DNA of 64,000 nt from Jackrogersella multiformis (GCA_902806575.1 CADCXD010000010.1:434001-498000); one strand, 5' to 3'; positions 1-12,134 are shown, counted from the first letter of the stretch. The notes: generated from the sequence alone by a model not told the origin. Program-made: numbers and translations.

Positions 1-853
1 AAAATAACGACGAAAGACTGTTTTTAGATGTCCTGACAGTTTTCTTACACGAAATGGCTGAGGCGAGGAGTGATTTTCACTGGACTTTCAGATGTGGTAC
101 AATATTCGGCTTTAAGTCCAGCACCGCGGGACGAATCGTTAACCTCACAGCAACGAGTCGCCAAGCCAAAAGAAAGTCAACGTAGCAATAAGGTACAAAT
201 AGTTATCATAAAGAGGTGATTCTAGAATAGCCCGTTGTGTCCATATCAGGATAGTAAGCCTTTGGGGATATCGTGGTCTCCCAGACAGGCGCATGACTAG
301 GGCGGGCGATTTGGTACTTCGAATCTACCTACTTGAGGACCGCCGACTAAAGACACCCTGTCAACGCCATGTAAACTTCATTAAACCCATGGCGGGATAT
401 CTATTTGAAACTCTTCAATACACAAATTCGAAATTAACCATAATCCCCAGTAGTAAATCCAAATCCCGTAATAAGTGGTTGGCTATTATTATCTGTGAGC
501 ACTGATTCACGAGCTTGGCTTTAGCTTGACTCCTATTCACCTTACACCATTACCACTACGTTATATCACCTTAAATTCGACTTAAATGAATCATCTTCGT
601 CTTCACCATAATTAGGGTCTAGTTTTACTATTGGATACCTACCTATCTGAACAGGGTTACTACAACCCTAACCCTAACCCTTGAAAATATATTATCTTTG
701 ACAAGTTTAGCAAGTGAAAAATAACTGTATACCAGATGTCAGTAATGCATTCAAGGATAAATAAGTAGAGGTTTTATAGTCATGAACCAACATGAACAGT
801 TATATCTACCTCCCACACTCCAGACCGACTCCGCTCCCAACCCCTGAACGATC
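1..853. other. AT-rich spacer at window start
   Basis: No supportable gene. The only open frames are short and have no recognisable composition. It carries a short telomere-like CCCTAA run (listed separately) and lies downstream of the MDR oxidoreductase, which is on the minus strand, so the last few hundred bases are probably its 3' region. Confidence 0.6.
664..682. repeat. Interstitial telomere-like repeat (CCCTAA, about 2.5 units)
   Basis: AACCCTAACCCTAACCCTT is the complement of the TTAGGG repeat that caps chromosomes in most filamentous fungi. Only about two and a half units are present, so this is not a telomere; it may be a repaired-break relic, an Rbp/TRF-type binding site, or chance. 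Confidence 0.5.
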
Positions 854-1966
854 TCATGGGGTGAAAGCCACAAACCTCCCAATACCAGTGTGCTCCGCCG
901 CCGCGTCAAGAGCCTCCTTCCAATCATCCAACCGGAAAACCTTCGTATCCACGAGGTTCCCACCTCGAGGGAACAGACCCCTCTCCAGCATCTTGATAAA
1001 ATTCACGATGTCCTCCCGCCCGTACATCAGCTTCCCTTTCAGCGTGATATCCCTACCCACTACGGCGGGAACCATGATATGCTCATTCCAGCCCATCAGG
1101 CTCACGCGCCCGCCCCGGCGGAGGGCCCATATGGCGCTCTTGACGTGCGGCGAGTTCGACGCGTGCGGTGGGGTGAAGTCCAAGACGGCATCGATGGTGC
1201 CCAAGGCTTTTAAGGCGGCCGCGTCCTTCATCTCGTCTCCGACCATTTTCACCGTCTCGATGCTCGCATCGGGCGAGCCCTTCAGCACGAGTTGCTTCAG
1301 CCTGGCCAGCTCCTTCTCATTCCGGCCCATGGCAATCACTCGCGCACCCATGGCGACGGCCACCATGACGCCCGCGCCGCCGTAGCCCCCGGTCGCGGGA
1401 CACACGACGACAGTCTCGCCGGGCTCCAGCCTGATATCCCTCAACCCGCCGTACGGCACGAGCAGGTAGCCCATGTACAGCATATCCGCGACGGAGTATC
1501 CCAGGCTGCCACACAGCCGCTCTTCATCGAGCACGAAGCAGTTCTCGAGCGGCACCTTGGCGTACTCGGCCCAAGCGCCGTCGCGCCAGACGTCGCGGAT
1601 CAGCTTCTTGCTGCCGTCGGTGAGGCCCTCGTGTATGGCCGACACGAAGAGGTCGTCCGGGTTGTCGCGCGAGTGGATCACGCAGTCGACGTAGACGAGC
1701 TGCCCGGGCTGCAGGGCCGTGGAGTCGGGCCCCGCCGCGGCGACCCGGCCGATGGCGCTGATGCCGCCCACGATCGGCTTGGGGAAGTCGTACCCGCGGC
1801 CGCCGCCGTACACGTCGCGGTGGTAGGAGATCGTGCCGGCTGCGACGATGTGGATGATGGCGTTGCCGAGGCCCGGCTGGGGTGTTGGGAGGTTCTTGAC
1901 GTGGAAGCCGTCCTCGATGGTTTCGAGCACAAGGGCGCGGTGTTGTGTGGGTAGGTTGGATGCCAT
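854..1966 (-). CDS. MDR-family zinc-type alcohol dehydrogenase-like oxidoreductase
   Basis: Single-exon protein of about 370 residues in the medium-chain dehydrogenase/reductase superfamily. An N-terminal GroES-like half contains the ISAIGRVAAAGPDST segment typical of the fold. A Rossmann half carries the dinucleotide-binding loop ATGGYGGAGVMVAVAMG followed by GRNEKEL. The classical catalytic-zinc pattern (Cys, then GHE) is not obvious, so it may be a zinc-independent or divergent reductase; the substrate cannot be named. I prefer the second Met (MASNLP, 1966) over an in-frame Met at 1978 because it starts closer to the family N-terminus. It stands alone, with AT-rich spacers on both sides. 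Plus-strand open frames over the same bases are GC-rich shadows. Confidence 0.85.
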   Translation of the reverse strand: MASNLPTQHRALVLETIEDGFHVKNLPTPQPGLGNAIIHIVAAGTISYHRDVYGGGRGYDFPKPIVGGISAIGRVAAAGPDSTALQPGQLVYVDCVIHSRDNPDDLFVSAIHEGLTDGSKKLIRDVWRDGAWAEYAKVPLENCFVLDEERLCGSLGYSVADMLYMGYLLVPYGGLRDIRLEPGETVVVCPATGGYGGAGVMVAVAMGARVIAMGRNEKELARLKQLVLKGSPDASIETVKMVGDEMKDAAALKALGTIDAVLDFTPPHASNSPHVKSAIWALRRGGRVSLMGWNEHIMVPAVVGRDITLKGKLMYGREDIVNFIKMLERGLFPRGGNLVDTKVFRLDDWKEALDAAAEHTGIGRFVAFTP

Positions 1967-1978
1967 TATGAGAACCAA

Positions 1979-4900
1979 AGTAAGAGTTGGGGTGACAGGT
2001 AGGTTGTTTATGAGACTAGTATGAATATTTATGTCTTCGGCTATAGGTTTCTGGGCTTGGAAGTCTTATATAGAATGGGAATCGTTATTCTACAGCTAGT
2101 GATACTCGGACATATGACAAATTTCTCCGATGGTTCGATGACCAATATATCGCTACGTCGAATTAAATCCGCGTGGAAGAACTTGCTAGGATTACCAAGG
2201 TACTGATCCTACGAGGTTAATTTCCTAACCTAAATCATATTCAAAAGGAGTTATAACTTTCGTTGTGTTGATAGAACTATACTATCAGATTCCAACCTGT
2301 ATTGTGATCTCCTAATCTTTCCAACTCCGGTCGCATCAAATGATATATGCGAATGGGCTGTGGCATTATACATTTATCTTATTCGACAGTTGATCACTTA
2401 ACGTTATGGTACTTTCTTTCCAGTCTATCCAATATTTTTACTACGCCAACCTGACTATTCCAAACATTAAGAGAGATAAACTCGCTAGAACCATACATTT
2501 AAGGGAAAGCATATTTAAGACGCGAAGCAAATGGATTTTATTGCCATATGGACGTTGATATACAGGAGTGTTATTCATTTCCTATAATGGAAAGGATCCA
2601 GCCAGTCCTCCAATCGGCTTTCTTGCTTTTCTCCGGAGTCCTTTACCGGAGGACCGGCACCTATCCGGAGATAGGTTAGCAAAGCCGATTGCAGCCAAAA
2701 TGGCATATGTATTAATCGCTAAAAATCAAGAATGTAATTTCAAGGTTAGATACTTAGGTACGTACCTGGTATTATCGTCCTGTTTGGAAATACTTCACTA
2801 CCTACTTAAAGCAATAGAGACAAACCGTTGGTTTATGATATATATGAATAATATATGAATAACATTCACACCGCCTGCTTACAGCTTGTCGTCTAAATTT
2901 AATCATTTTGTCAGTAAACCATTATAACAAAATATATGATTTTTTAATAATATAAATATAAAGATTTCCTTTCGTTTAATACCACTTTCATTTTAAATTC
3001 TCACTTTTACTCGCCCATATGTGTTTATTCCTTTCTTAGCTTCTACTCGGTTTCCAATATATACTTAAATTAAATTATATATAATTTAAAACCCAAGTTT
3101 GATTTGTTGCTTTCTTTTCATCAAATTCGAAACCTTACCTCGCTCTCAAATGGTGTAGGTATTAAGAATATCACCATTAAGTTAAGACCTTACAAAGGCT
3201 AGTCATCGAATAAAAAGCACTCCAGCTCTGCCCTTAAGAGTACTCTGGACGTCCTTTGTGTTATAAACCACTCAGATGTATGTAGCTAGATAGATGCATA
3301 CGCCCTCCCGGACGTTAACAAATCCATCGAGTAAAAAGCATCACTAGCTTCATATAACTTAACCTTTAATATAACAAGAATGACACTCATAACCTGCGCT
3401 GGTTGCAATAAAGATTACACGGTCAGCCCGATCATACTGAACCAGCCAGGGGATCGTTAATGGAGGCAACCCAGCGAGTAGTACCGGAGATTGCACAACG
3501 ATTGTCGATGACGGCAAGCCTCCAAGCTTAATGGCAGGAATTGAGTACAAAACCAACTCAATTGGACTTAACTTTGAAGGCCCAAAGCAAGAATGTGCAG
3601 CTATGAGAGCCCGTGAAGGGGGCAAATGAATGTAACCGCCTCACATATGTAAGTAACTATCCTTATTAAGTCACTTCTTAAGAAGCCGAAGACAAACCAA
3701 AGAGCCCAAGCCAATAGACTATCTTGGAACGCCTTAAAACCGAGCTTCTGAATTTACAGGCCATCATCCATCTCTTTTAGGGACTCGTGTGTTCATTTAT
3801 GTATCTTCAAAATAGACTTGATAAGATGGCATTTAATCCTTCAATAGAGTTCTTAGATATACTTTGAACTGGTGGAGATTCACGATATAATGAAGGCCTA
3901 GCATGGTAGAAAAGGCTTAGAGCAAGTACTATCGGCCAAACTCGCAAAAGACTCATTGCAAAAAGCCGGTAGACAAAATGGGAGACATCGTTTCCATCAA
4001 CAGTATTCATGGCTAGAAATCACTCAGAACTAATTAATTATTATGGTTTAACTGAATTACAAAGATCTTTGATCCTCTAATTTTAATCATTTGTCTTACA
4101 CATATTATATTTATCGGCATAGTTTACCACAGCTTGGTACCAGTTTTCAGGAACGATAACTAACCTAGGACATAACTTAACGCAGAATCTTGGTAGACAA
4201 TCAGCCAAAAGGTTTCCGACCTGTTTCTAAGCTAAACAGACGTTCCATAAGTTCTAGTAACAGGTGAATTATGGCTATAGGTTCTTAGATTGGAGGATAT
4301 TCGACTTAGGTCATGGTTTCGTCGTAATATACGACCAAAATATGTGGGATTAAATGGAATGCTTCCCAATCAGGATTTCATGCCTTAATCATCTCGTATT
4401 ATCCCTTTGTACTAGCCATTGGTTGGTGTGTAGTGATGATTTAAATCTTGCCGAATGCGTATTGCCCCGGAAGGTGTTTTGCCCTGGTCCTTTGTTCTGC
4501 CTTTGTTCTGTCACTTTAAGGATCTTTAAGACTTGGTAATTTATACCTAGCCTCCTAAGGTTATTAAGTGCTTCCATTCGACTTAAGCTCGCATCGCAGT
4601 CTATATTTCAAGTCATGGGGACTAATCTTACCGTTGTCTTTTAATTTTCTCGTGTCATTTCTCTTAGTTAATATTCTCTTCTAGCATTCATTACGTTTGT
4701 AGTTAAAAGTTAAGACATCGGAACTTTTAGCTAAAGTCGCATTACTATTGATTTTAAAGGAAGGATTGGTATATTAGATCATATGTCGTATTACTGAGTG
4801 GCGAATTTCAATTTTAATAGACCATCGAACTACAGCATTGTGAGATGTAACAGAGAGAATGCGACAATGAGAACAGTATCAAGAGTTGGCAACGTAACCA

Positions 4901-6831
4901 AGCTCAAATAAAGTGGGATCCCCATAGAGACCCTGAAGGCCTGACGGTAGGTATGCCATGATGATCACTTGACAAGAGTTGGTCGGCTGTACTAAGTTCT
5001 ATGGAATGCTTATTCTGCTACTACAGTCTTCTCGGAGAAAAAGGGGGCAGGGATTCGAGACCGCTTCCAGATCCCAAGATCGTCTGAAGATCTAAGGAGA
5101 AAGTAATGTAAGGTTCTGTACGATTGGCGAACATGGATGAACTGTACCGTATCTAAGCGAATGCTTTCTTTGATTGCTGGTTTGGATGTATCTGCAAGAT
5201 ATTCCGTGATGGTGGTTGCTACCTCGTCTGATGTTTATCACAAGCGTCCATCGTATGTTAGGCATGAGACGGGATGACATTAAAGAGAACCACACATATA
5301 AGGACATAATAAAACATTAAGCATTGCTTAGGGTGATATGGTCACCTGAAGTGATAGGAGGAGAGCTAGATACGGCACTTGGTTATTAGCGGACATCTCT
5401 GAGGCAATGCTACATCTCGAATCCTCGTACCTATCCCTACCTAAGGTAGGTAGTTTTGAAGTTGTTTCGCCTGGAGCAAGTCTCGCCGTCCACAGCGAGA
5501 TGGACTAGGTTAAAGAGGAGCAACACCACCACCACCACCACCATCATGTGTACATCAATTCATCGATTGGTATCGGGAAAAGATGCTGTGGATCTATCGG
5601 AATCTTCGTATCACTTTATTGTAGCAAACATTGCTATTATCTTATCAATCGGTGATGGTCTTTCGCCAATACCTAGGTAGTGTATGCATTATCCCGCTAT
5701 ATGGAACGTGACGTAGCTTGCTACTTTACCTAGTGTAGGTACTTTACTGTACTCTGGTGGTAGAGTTTCCGATTGGTGTTAGGTATGAAATGATCGTCAA
5801 ACTAAGCTTCCAAGGTTCCTACTGGTGCGACCGCGATATCGTTGCAGGTGACATATGTCTACCTACGTGCCTCTTAGGTGCCTCCTAGGTGCTAAGAGCC
5901 TTAGCTGGCTAAATAAGCCAGGGTTAGGGGATGGCGGTGGTAACGACGTGACGCCAGGCCGACGTTTTGAATGATCTTCCAAGCCGGTCAATCTTTAAGA
6001 GGTTGTTCATCATGGGGTAGGTGCTTAGCAACCCATTAAACACACGCTGCCATGGCGACGATGCTTAACGACTGACTCATGCCTGGGTAGTGGTGGGTAT
6101 GTCAACAAGGTACTGCTGAGTTGTGATAGTTGATAGGTTGAAGCTGGAGAATAACTAAGCAGGTAAGGATGAAAATGTTCTGACTTGATTACGATAGTAA
6201 TATACAGGTAGTTATTGTATGTTAATAAACAAACATTTCAATGTTGTTTATATTAGATCCTGATATACCTACCTAGGTACCCTAATACTTTCATCATCTT
6301 TTTAGAGTTTGATAGGGCGGTAACTTCTGGATATCTTAGGTTTAGTAGGTACATACGGTAAATAATGCGCGCGCAGATATGTAACTATCCAGGCATTCAC
6401 TAGGTACTTAGGTACGTTAGGTAAGCGGCAGATGCTGCTACTATGAGATGTGATTGGCCTTTGTCTGGACTAGCCTGGACCTAATAAAGACGCTAACGGG
6501 TGTAGCTCCGTCACCCCAACTCTAGCCAGTTGGAAAGTAAAATGGTCCATAAGTACTAGGTACCTAGGTACTGTACGAAAGTACATAGTAGTGGAAGGGT
6601 AGGTACCTCTTAACTTACACCATCTTCGCATTGCTACTGGGCACTTTATTCTTGCTCCCCTCCCAACCTGAACTGACTACGAACGACGAACGAACTTCCC
6701 ACCTTTTTTTCCCTTACAAGATCTTCTCTTTCTTCTCCTCCTACCACCGAATAGCCCGCGTGAACAACGATACATCTCGACTCATATCTGTCTCCTGAGA
6801 TTCGTTCATTTGATCGAGGCAACCTGTCAAA
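1979..6831. other. 4.8 kb AT-rich gene-poor spacer
   Basis: Only short, compositionally random open frames; no domain recognised on either strand. It contains a GC-rich fold-back (2612-2690), a CAC microsatellite near 5521-5545, and from about 5.4 kb many TAGGTA/CCTAGG-type palindromes. It could be decayed transposon DNA, but I see no reverse transcriptase, transposase or terminal repeats. The last 200 bases are the igo1 leader. Confidence 0.5.
2612..2690. repeat. 79-nt imperfect fold-back (inverted repeat)
   Basis: The arms AATCGGCTTT (2612-2621) and AAAGCCGATT (2681-2690) are perfectly complementary. Inside them TCTCCGGA pairs with TCCGGAGA, and the centre is itself a palindrome-like GTCC...GGAC loop. 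The GC-rich hairpin stands out in AT-rich surroundings; it could be a miniature fold-back element relic or a structured RNA. Confidence 0.45.
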
Positions 6832-7617
6832 ATGAACCCTCATCAGAAGAATAAGATTGACGTCAAGGTCAGTTTTCACTACCACCTCTCCCCACACCTA
6901 TGAGTCCCTCGTTGGGTTGGAACACCCATTTCCCGTCCCCGTGCCCAAGCCAGGACAAGTTTGAAGGCGGCCGATACAATAGACGACACCAAATGTCTTT
7001 TCTTTTGGTGTTGGGGTCTGCTACAACGGGGTCCGAACCTTGTGCCTTTGTCGTTACTAAAATATCTTCATCATTCCATATATCATGCCATATATATACA
7101 CCGCCACCTCTATTATTCTCAAGCACATATACATATAACAATACGGAAGATACTAACGTAACACGGCATATAGTCGCTCTCCGCCGACGAGCAGCGCCTC
7201 TTCCGTCTATATGGAAAGCTGCCCTCGAAGTCGGACCACTTTGCCAAGCACCTGAAAGAGCGCAAGTACTTCGACAGCGGCGACTATGCCATGTCTAAGG
7301 CCGGCAAGGGCGACAGTGTCGACACGGGCAGCGTCGGAAGCCAGCACCCAGTCCCCGAGAACATCCCCCACCTGACCTCGCCCAACGGCTCGAACGGCGG
7401 CAGCACCGTCGGTCACCAACACCACCCTAGCCTACACGGCCACAGTAACCAGCAGGTCACATCTACCGGTAGTCCCGTCAAAGAGAGCAGCTTCCTGCAG
7501 CGCGAGACAAGTGCCGACGAGGACGACAAAGCTGGAGACGTCGAGAAGGAGAAAGCTGCCACAATTACCCCGCCCTCAGAGAACACCGATGCCAAGGGTA
7601 TCCCGATCCGAAGATAG
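6832..7617 (+). CDS. igo1: Endosulfine-family PP2A inhibitor (Igo1-like)
   Basis: Two exons, 6832-6867 and 7174-7617, giving 159 residues. The intron (6868-7173, 306 nt) has a GTCAGT donor, a perfect TACTAAC branch site at 7151 and a TAG acceptor; the first exon encodes only 12 residues. After the junction comes the family core, RLYGKLPSK and then KYFDSGDYAMSKAGK. Ser47 in FDSGDY is the site phosphorylated by Greatwall/Rim15 kinase in this family, which turns the protein into an inhibitor of PP2A-B55 and links nutrient signals to quiescence and mitotic entry. The C-terminal half is a disordered Ser/Thr/Pro-rich tail, longer than in animals but usual in filamentous fungi. Identification rests on near-identity of the core to the known family. 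Confidence 0.93.
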
Positions 7618-8327
7618 GATAATAAGATATCACTATCTGCAAGGAGAGTGAGGAGGGGATGAAACCAGGGTATGGTGAACAAGGGTGAAAACCGTCCTAC
7701 CGGAAGGAGTACTGTGGGCATGGTCTTACCCTACCTGATTGCAGTCGACTCTGAGTTCTACTAGGGCGTATCTCCGTCGTGCGTTCTTGTGCCGCTACAT
7801 AGGCGAGGGAGAAGGGGAGAGTTTGTACGAGACAGTAGTAGCCCCCTTTCACAATGGTTATGAGGACTGCTTATTTGTTTTCATTTTCCCGCGGCGTTTA
7901 GGGATGGTCAATGGTACCGGCAAGGGAAATTTTTTCGCAGTTGCAAAAATGTTACGGAATGACGTTGTTGCTTTCATCGTCTTATCTATCACTTTTCCAA
8001 TCCTGATCTGAGAACTTTCGCTAAGACCCCGAGTTCTTTAATCTTCACGGAACCCCCTTCATCGTACATGTTCAGTACAGCCTTTTTTTTTTTTTGGTCC
8101 TGTGGGTGCGAATTGTATTACGAGTTCGGCATTTCTCGGATGCTGGTGTCAGATAGGTAGTCGATTTGATGACGGAGTTCTCCGTCTCCCAAAATATCAA
8201 GTCATTGTGCTGTGCTTGCCATCCTATTTTTTTTTTTTGTCTATCCGTTGATTCGTTGTATGGATACGTGCTCTAGGTGTCGTACTTGACTGGCCTCCTT
8301 GTGTAACCCGTACATAGTTCCCTAGAT
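7618..8327. other. Convergent 3' spacer igo1/MYG1
   Basis: No gene supported. It holds the 3' ends of two converging genes, with two T-rich runs (around 8083-8096 and 8228-8239) that could act in 3'-end formation. Confidence 0.5.
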
Positions 8328-9407
8328 TTAAAACGCGCATGCCTTCTCCGCCAGCGCCTTCGCGCCCTCGAAGGTCTTGTTTCCTCCAATGAAGCCCGAC
8401 GCGTGCACGAAAACGCCGCCGGGGACCCCGCTCACCTTGTCCAGCTCCTCGTCGCGCGCGCCTCTCCACGGCTCCGGGAGCGCCTTCCGGCTCTGGAACG
8501 AGTCCTTGGACACGGGCACCGCCTGTATCCTCCACTTGGCACCCGGCACCGGCTTCTCCGCGTACAGCACGTACAGCAACTTCTCCACGCCCTCGCCCGC
8601 GTCGCCTCCGGCCTCCTGCTGCTCCTCCAGCGTGTACAGGTGGTCCTTCCACGGCACGCCCGGCCCCTCGATCACCATGATGCGGCCCTTGGCGTCCCAC
8701 TGCTGCCGCTTCGCGTACGACTCCTGCACGATGGCGCGCGCCGGCAGCCACGCCTTGGCGTGGTACTCCAGGTCCCGTGAGAACTCCTCGCCGATGCGGG
8801 TGCTGGCCAGGGCGAACCTGGCGTCCTCGGCAGCCTGGGGGTCCGCGGGGGTGGGGTCGTTCCAGTTGGGGTTGAGGCGGCCGACCATGGCGCCGAGGGT
8901 GAAGCCGCCGGAGCTGTAGCGCTTCTCAAGGCCGGCCTCCTCGACGCGGACAGGGTCGTACTTGGAGATGCCGTTGTCGTGGGCGTCGAGGGCCTCGACG
9001 AACGACTCGTACAGCTTGGTCCAGACCACGCCGACCTCGGGGCTGTCCTCGGGCCGGCTCAGCTGGCGCGCGACGATGGCCTTGCCGAAGTGCATGTACA
9101 CGAGGCCGGCGCTGGACAGCTTGGTGGGGCGCCCGGGGAAGGTGGTGTCGAAGGTGCGCTGGTGGTGGTCGTAGCGGTTGCGCGAGGCGTCGTACTCGCC
9201 GCCCACGTCGACGACGGTGTGGCAGGTCTCCAGCAGCGCCGGGTCGCGCGTGCGCACGAGCGTGCTGCCGGCGTACGCGGGGAGCAGCCGCAGCATGTAG
9301 ACGGCGAGGGCCTCGTCGGCGTGGAAGTGCCCGTTGTGCGTGCCGATCTTGACGCTACTACCGCCGCCCTCCGAAGTCTTCAATCTCTTAGCTGCGTTTT
9401 CAGCCAT
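8328..9407 (-). CDS. myg1: MYG1-like exonuclease (UPF0160)
   Basis: Single-exon protein of 359 residues (366 if the in-frame Met at 9428 is used). The MYG1 family is a DHH-like metal-dependent nuclease; the human protein is a 3'-5' RNA exonuclease of nucleus and mitochondria. Motifs visible in order are GTHNGHFHADEAL, VDVGGEYD and the RYDHHQR triad near the N-terminus. Later come SSAGLVYMHFG and a C-terminal FVHASGFIGGNKT segment typical of the family. The full family length is covered with no break. The upstream Met adds MLRWILK, which lengthens a basic amphipathic N-terminus and might be a mitochondrial signal. The gene is very GC-rich, so the plus strand is open across it. Confidence 0.92.
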   Translation of the reverse strand: MAENAAKRLKTSEGGGSSVKIGTHNGHFHADEALAVYMLRLLPAYAGSTLVRTRDPALLETCHTVVDVGGEYDASRNRYDHHQRTFDTTFPGRPTKLSSAGLVYMHFGKAIVARQLSRPEDSPEVGVVWTKLYESFVEALDAHDNGISKYDPVRVEEAGLEKRYSSGGFTLGAMVGRLNPNWNDPTPADPQAAEDARFALASTRIGEEFSRDLEYHAKAWLPARAIVQESYAKRQQWDAKGRIMVIEGPGVPWKDHLYTLEEQQEAGGDAGEGVEKLLYVLYAEKPVPGAKWRIQAVPVSKDSFQSRKALPEPWRGARDEELDKVSGVPGGVFVHASGFIGGNKTFEGAKALAEKACAF

Positions 9408-10236
9408 CTTTAATATCCACCGGAGCATGCAACTTGTTTTTTTTTCCTTTTTTTTCCTTCTGTGTGTATATTCGTAGATTTGTTCTCTTGGGGTTTTGGT
9501 GTGTTGGCGAGGACGGGAAACCTGGCTGCCTGGGACGTAGGTAGTATTCGAAGATTTCCCATTGTAGTTATTCTAGTGGATGCGGTGCAGGCCGATGTGG
9601 GGTTATGCCGCAGTACCTATCGATAGCACACATGCACTGCTTGCTTGGGGGGAGGGAGTGGGAATGGTGTCTTAATTGGGCGTGGGTTTAGTGGGAATGT
9701 CGCATTTGGAGAAGGGAGAAATTGAGAACTGACGTTTTTTTATTTGTTAGCCCCGAATGAGAAGGGGAAATGGTATGAACGCGTGTTGTTGGAAAGGAAG
9801 GATGCGCGGTGTCAGGCTACCTCCTAAGGAAATACCTAATGGCCAATAACCCGACTCACCTGCGGATGCACCTTCTGAAATCACCAGATCCATTTACATT
9901 TATGATTTACCTACGGGCTACGATACCTAAACTACACCAGCCCCTAACCCATTGTTCCTTCTTTTTTAATTAGTGGCGACAGCCTAACATGTTTGACAAT
10001 CTGCCTGCCGAATGAGTCCTGCCGAATAATCTCGTCGAATAGGCGACAACCTTTGAATTTAAACTCTCGATTGAAAAATTTAACTCTCATATTTATCTCT
10101 CACCTAACATTCATTACATTCATTTGATCCATCTGCGCAAACTTTTACCATCAAAATCTTTTTTTCTTCCTTATTTTCTTCTACAGTCATTATCGCCCGA
10201 CCATCGCCGACACTGCAGGCATTCATCAGATTGGCC
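9408..10236. other. Divergent promoter region MYG1/iec3
   Basis: Shared upstream region of two divergent genes with pyrimidine-rich runs near 9436-9460 and 10155-10180. No gene or specific regulatory motif that I can support. Confidence 0.5.
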
Positions 10237-11304
10237 ATGGATCGCTCAGTCAAGGCTGAGTTTGACAAAGACGTCGACCATAGCGATCGGCAAATGGGAG
10301 ATGTACGACCGCCATATAAGTCATGGAAGAAGAAGTATCGGAAGATGCGAATCAGATTCGACCAGGAGATGCAAGAGATAGAGACGTTGCATAAGCTTGA
10401 ACAAAAGGCCATGCGAACTGCTAAGCGTCTAGCCATCGAGAACGAGTAAGAAGCATCCCTTTCTTCTTCTACACTGGGCCCAAGGGGAAGAATAGTATAA
10501 TGCTGACCGTATCAATTTCTTAGTCGAATAATGGACCTACTTATGGATATCAACGACTCGCCTCAGATCCCTTTCGAGCGACGTATCGACCTTAGCTTGG
10601 AAGAGGACTCGGACGACAACGATTCGGACGCCACGCAGAAGCCTACGAGGTCTCTCAGGAATCTAGAACAAGACGTTCCTCACAGGTCATTCGACGCCAG
10701 CGCCGAGCAATTCCCCGAGATCATAGAGGATCTCGAGCCCCAAAATCCTCAGATGCACCCTACCGCATTTCTGAATGCCGATGACGTTGACGAGTACCTC
10801 TATGAGCTCGACGCGCGATTGAAACTGAAGCCGAAGCCTTCGCTCGCGCCCAGCGCCTTGGGGAAAGAAACAACGAACCCTGCAGCCAACTTCGCGCTGC
10901 GAAACCCTACCAGCGTCTACAACTGGCTGCGAAGACACGCGCCCAAGACATTCCTTCAGGACCTCGAGAAGGAGAAGGATAAAGATAAGGATAAGGGCAA
11001 AGACAAAGACGAGGGACATCACGAGAAGGATGACGAAGTACGCAAGCGCAAGGGCGGCACATCTGCACGCGCCACCAAGAGGCAATCGGCAGCTACCCGC
11101 AAGGAGAAGGAAAAGGAGGCTGCGGAGTCTATGGATTGGGACGACGACACACGCTTCGACTTGCCTACGGCCAAGGGGAAGAGAAAGAGGGATGACGACG
11201 GTGGATACCGACCCAAGGGCGGATCGAGTCGACCAACGAAGAAGCGTAAGAGCAAGGACCTGGGATCGCTCCCGACCAAGAGCTCACGAAAGTCCAACGC
11301 CTAA
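10237..11304 (+). CDS. iec3: INO80 chromatin-remodelling complex subunit Iec3
   Basis: Two exons, 10237-10445 and 10524-11304, encoding 329 residues. The intron (78 nt) has GTAAGA, a TGCTGAC branch site and TAG. The N-terminus carries the Iec3/Ies3 signature PYKSWKKKYRKMRIRFDQEM followed by a heptad-rich helix ending across the splice junction at LAIENDRIMDLLMDIN. This is the INO80-binding region known from Schizosaccharomyces Iec3. The middle is acidic. The C-terminal third is a highly charged Lys/Asp/Glu tail (EKDKDKDKGKDKDE, then Arg/Lys-rich) with likely nuclear localisation signals. The role is ATP-dependent nucleosome sliding and H2A.Z dynamics in the nucleus. An ATG at 10237 is used because it begins the conserved part without an upstream alternative. 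Confidence 0.88.
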
Positions 11305-12134
11305 TTCCCTAACGATGATGACCCTGTCACCTAGGAACGGTGCTCTTTGGGGGGCTTCAACGGTGTATTATCATAATTTGTAGATGGATGTCCACGAACA
11401 CGGGGCTTCAGGGCGCACAGCGCATGGTTGGTAAAGTGAGGTCCGGCATGACATTCAGGCTTGGGAGCTATAGCTATATAGTGCGGTAGCGATGCTTTCC
11501 TCCGGCAGTGCTTCACGGACGTCGTCCCCGTCGTGCCATTCTTAAGATCAAGTGTGTTCTTTATAGAAAACCCCGGCCTTCCAATCACGTATCGAGTGAT
11601 TTGCACGTAGCGAATCATGCTCCGCGCCGACATAAGGGGTCGGCCTAGTGTAGAAAAGCTAACGCTCGATGTGCCCACTTGATTGGCTCCCGCAGTTCTA
11701 GTGGACTTTTGGACTTAGTGGTTGCAAAATCAGGACGAGCTCGTATCACGTTTAAGAAACTCTTGTGAGAGCTAATAGGTTTAGGTTTATGAATTCGATT
11801 ATATTATATTTCGAAATACCGTACTTATCGATTACGGTTCACCAAGGCAGTTAGTTAGTTACCTAAGGTATACCTACAGATAAAGGGATTTATGTGCGAG
11901 GGAGTCCTGATTGAGAAAACTTATAGTATATCTAAGTAGGTACCTAAGGTTAGGTGGTACATCCATAGGTAAATTTCATCTCCAATTCTCACCCTTGCCC
12001 GCTTACATAGCTCACTCACTCACTTATCCAACCCAGCCCAAGTCTAGAAGACTAAACTAGACTTCATAGATCGGTAACTTGGCAATTCACCACCCATCTA
12101 GCCGGACAGACAGACAGACAGACAGACACCCGCC
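11305..12134. other. Spacer between iec3 and sfm1
   Basis: No gene supported. Contains TAGGTACC-type palindromes around 11865-11965 and a (GACA) microsatellite at 12106-12127 directly before the sfm1 start codon, which would lie in its 5' UTR. Confidence 0.5.
12106..12127. repeat. GACA tetranucleotide microsatellite in sfm1 leader
   Basis: About five perfect GACA units end eight bases before the ATG at 12135. Length variation here would change the leader but not the protein. Confidence 0.8.

Noticed and set aside
1292..1954. 220-residue plus-strand frame over the MDR gene
   Set aside because: His/Val/Ala-rich shadow of the GC-rich minus-strand gene.
3359..3625. 88-residue minus-strand frame as a transposon relic
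   Set aside because: No reverse transcriptase, transposase or repeat structure can be pointed to; composition only.
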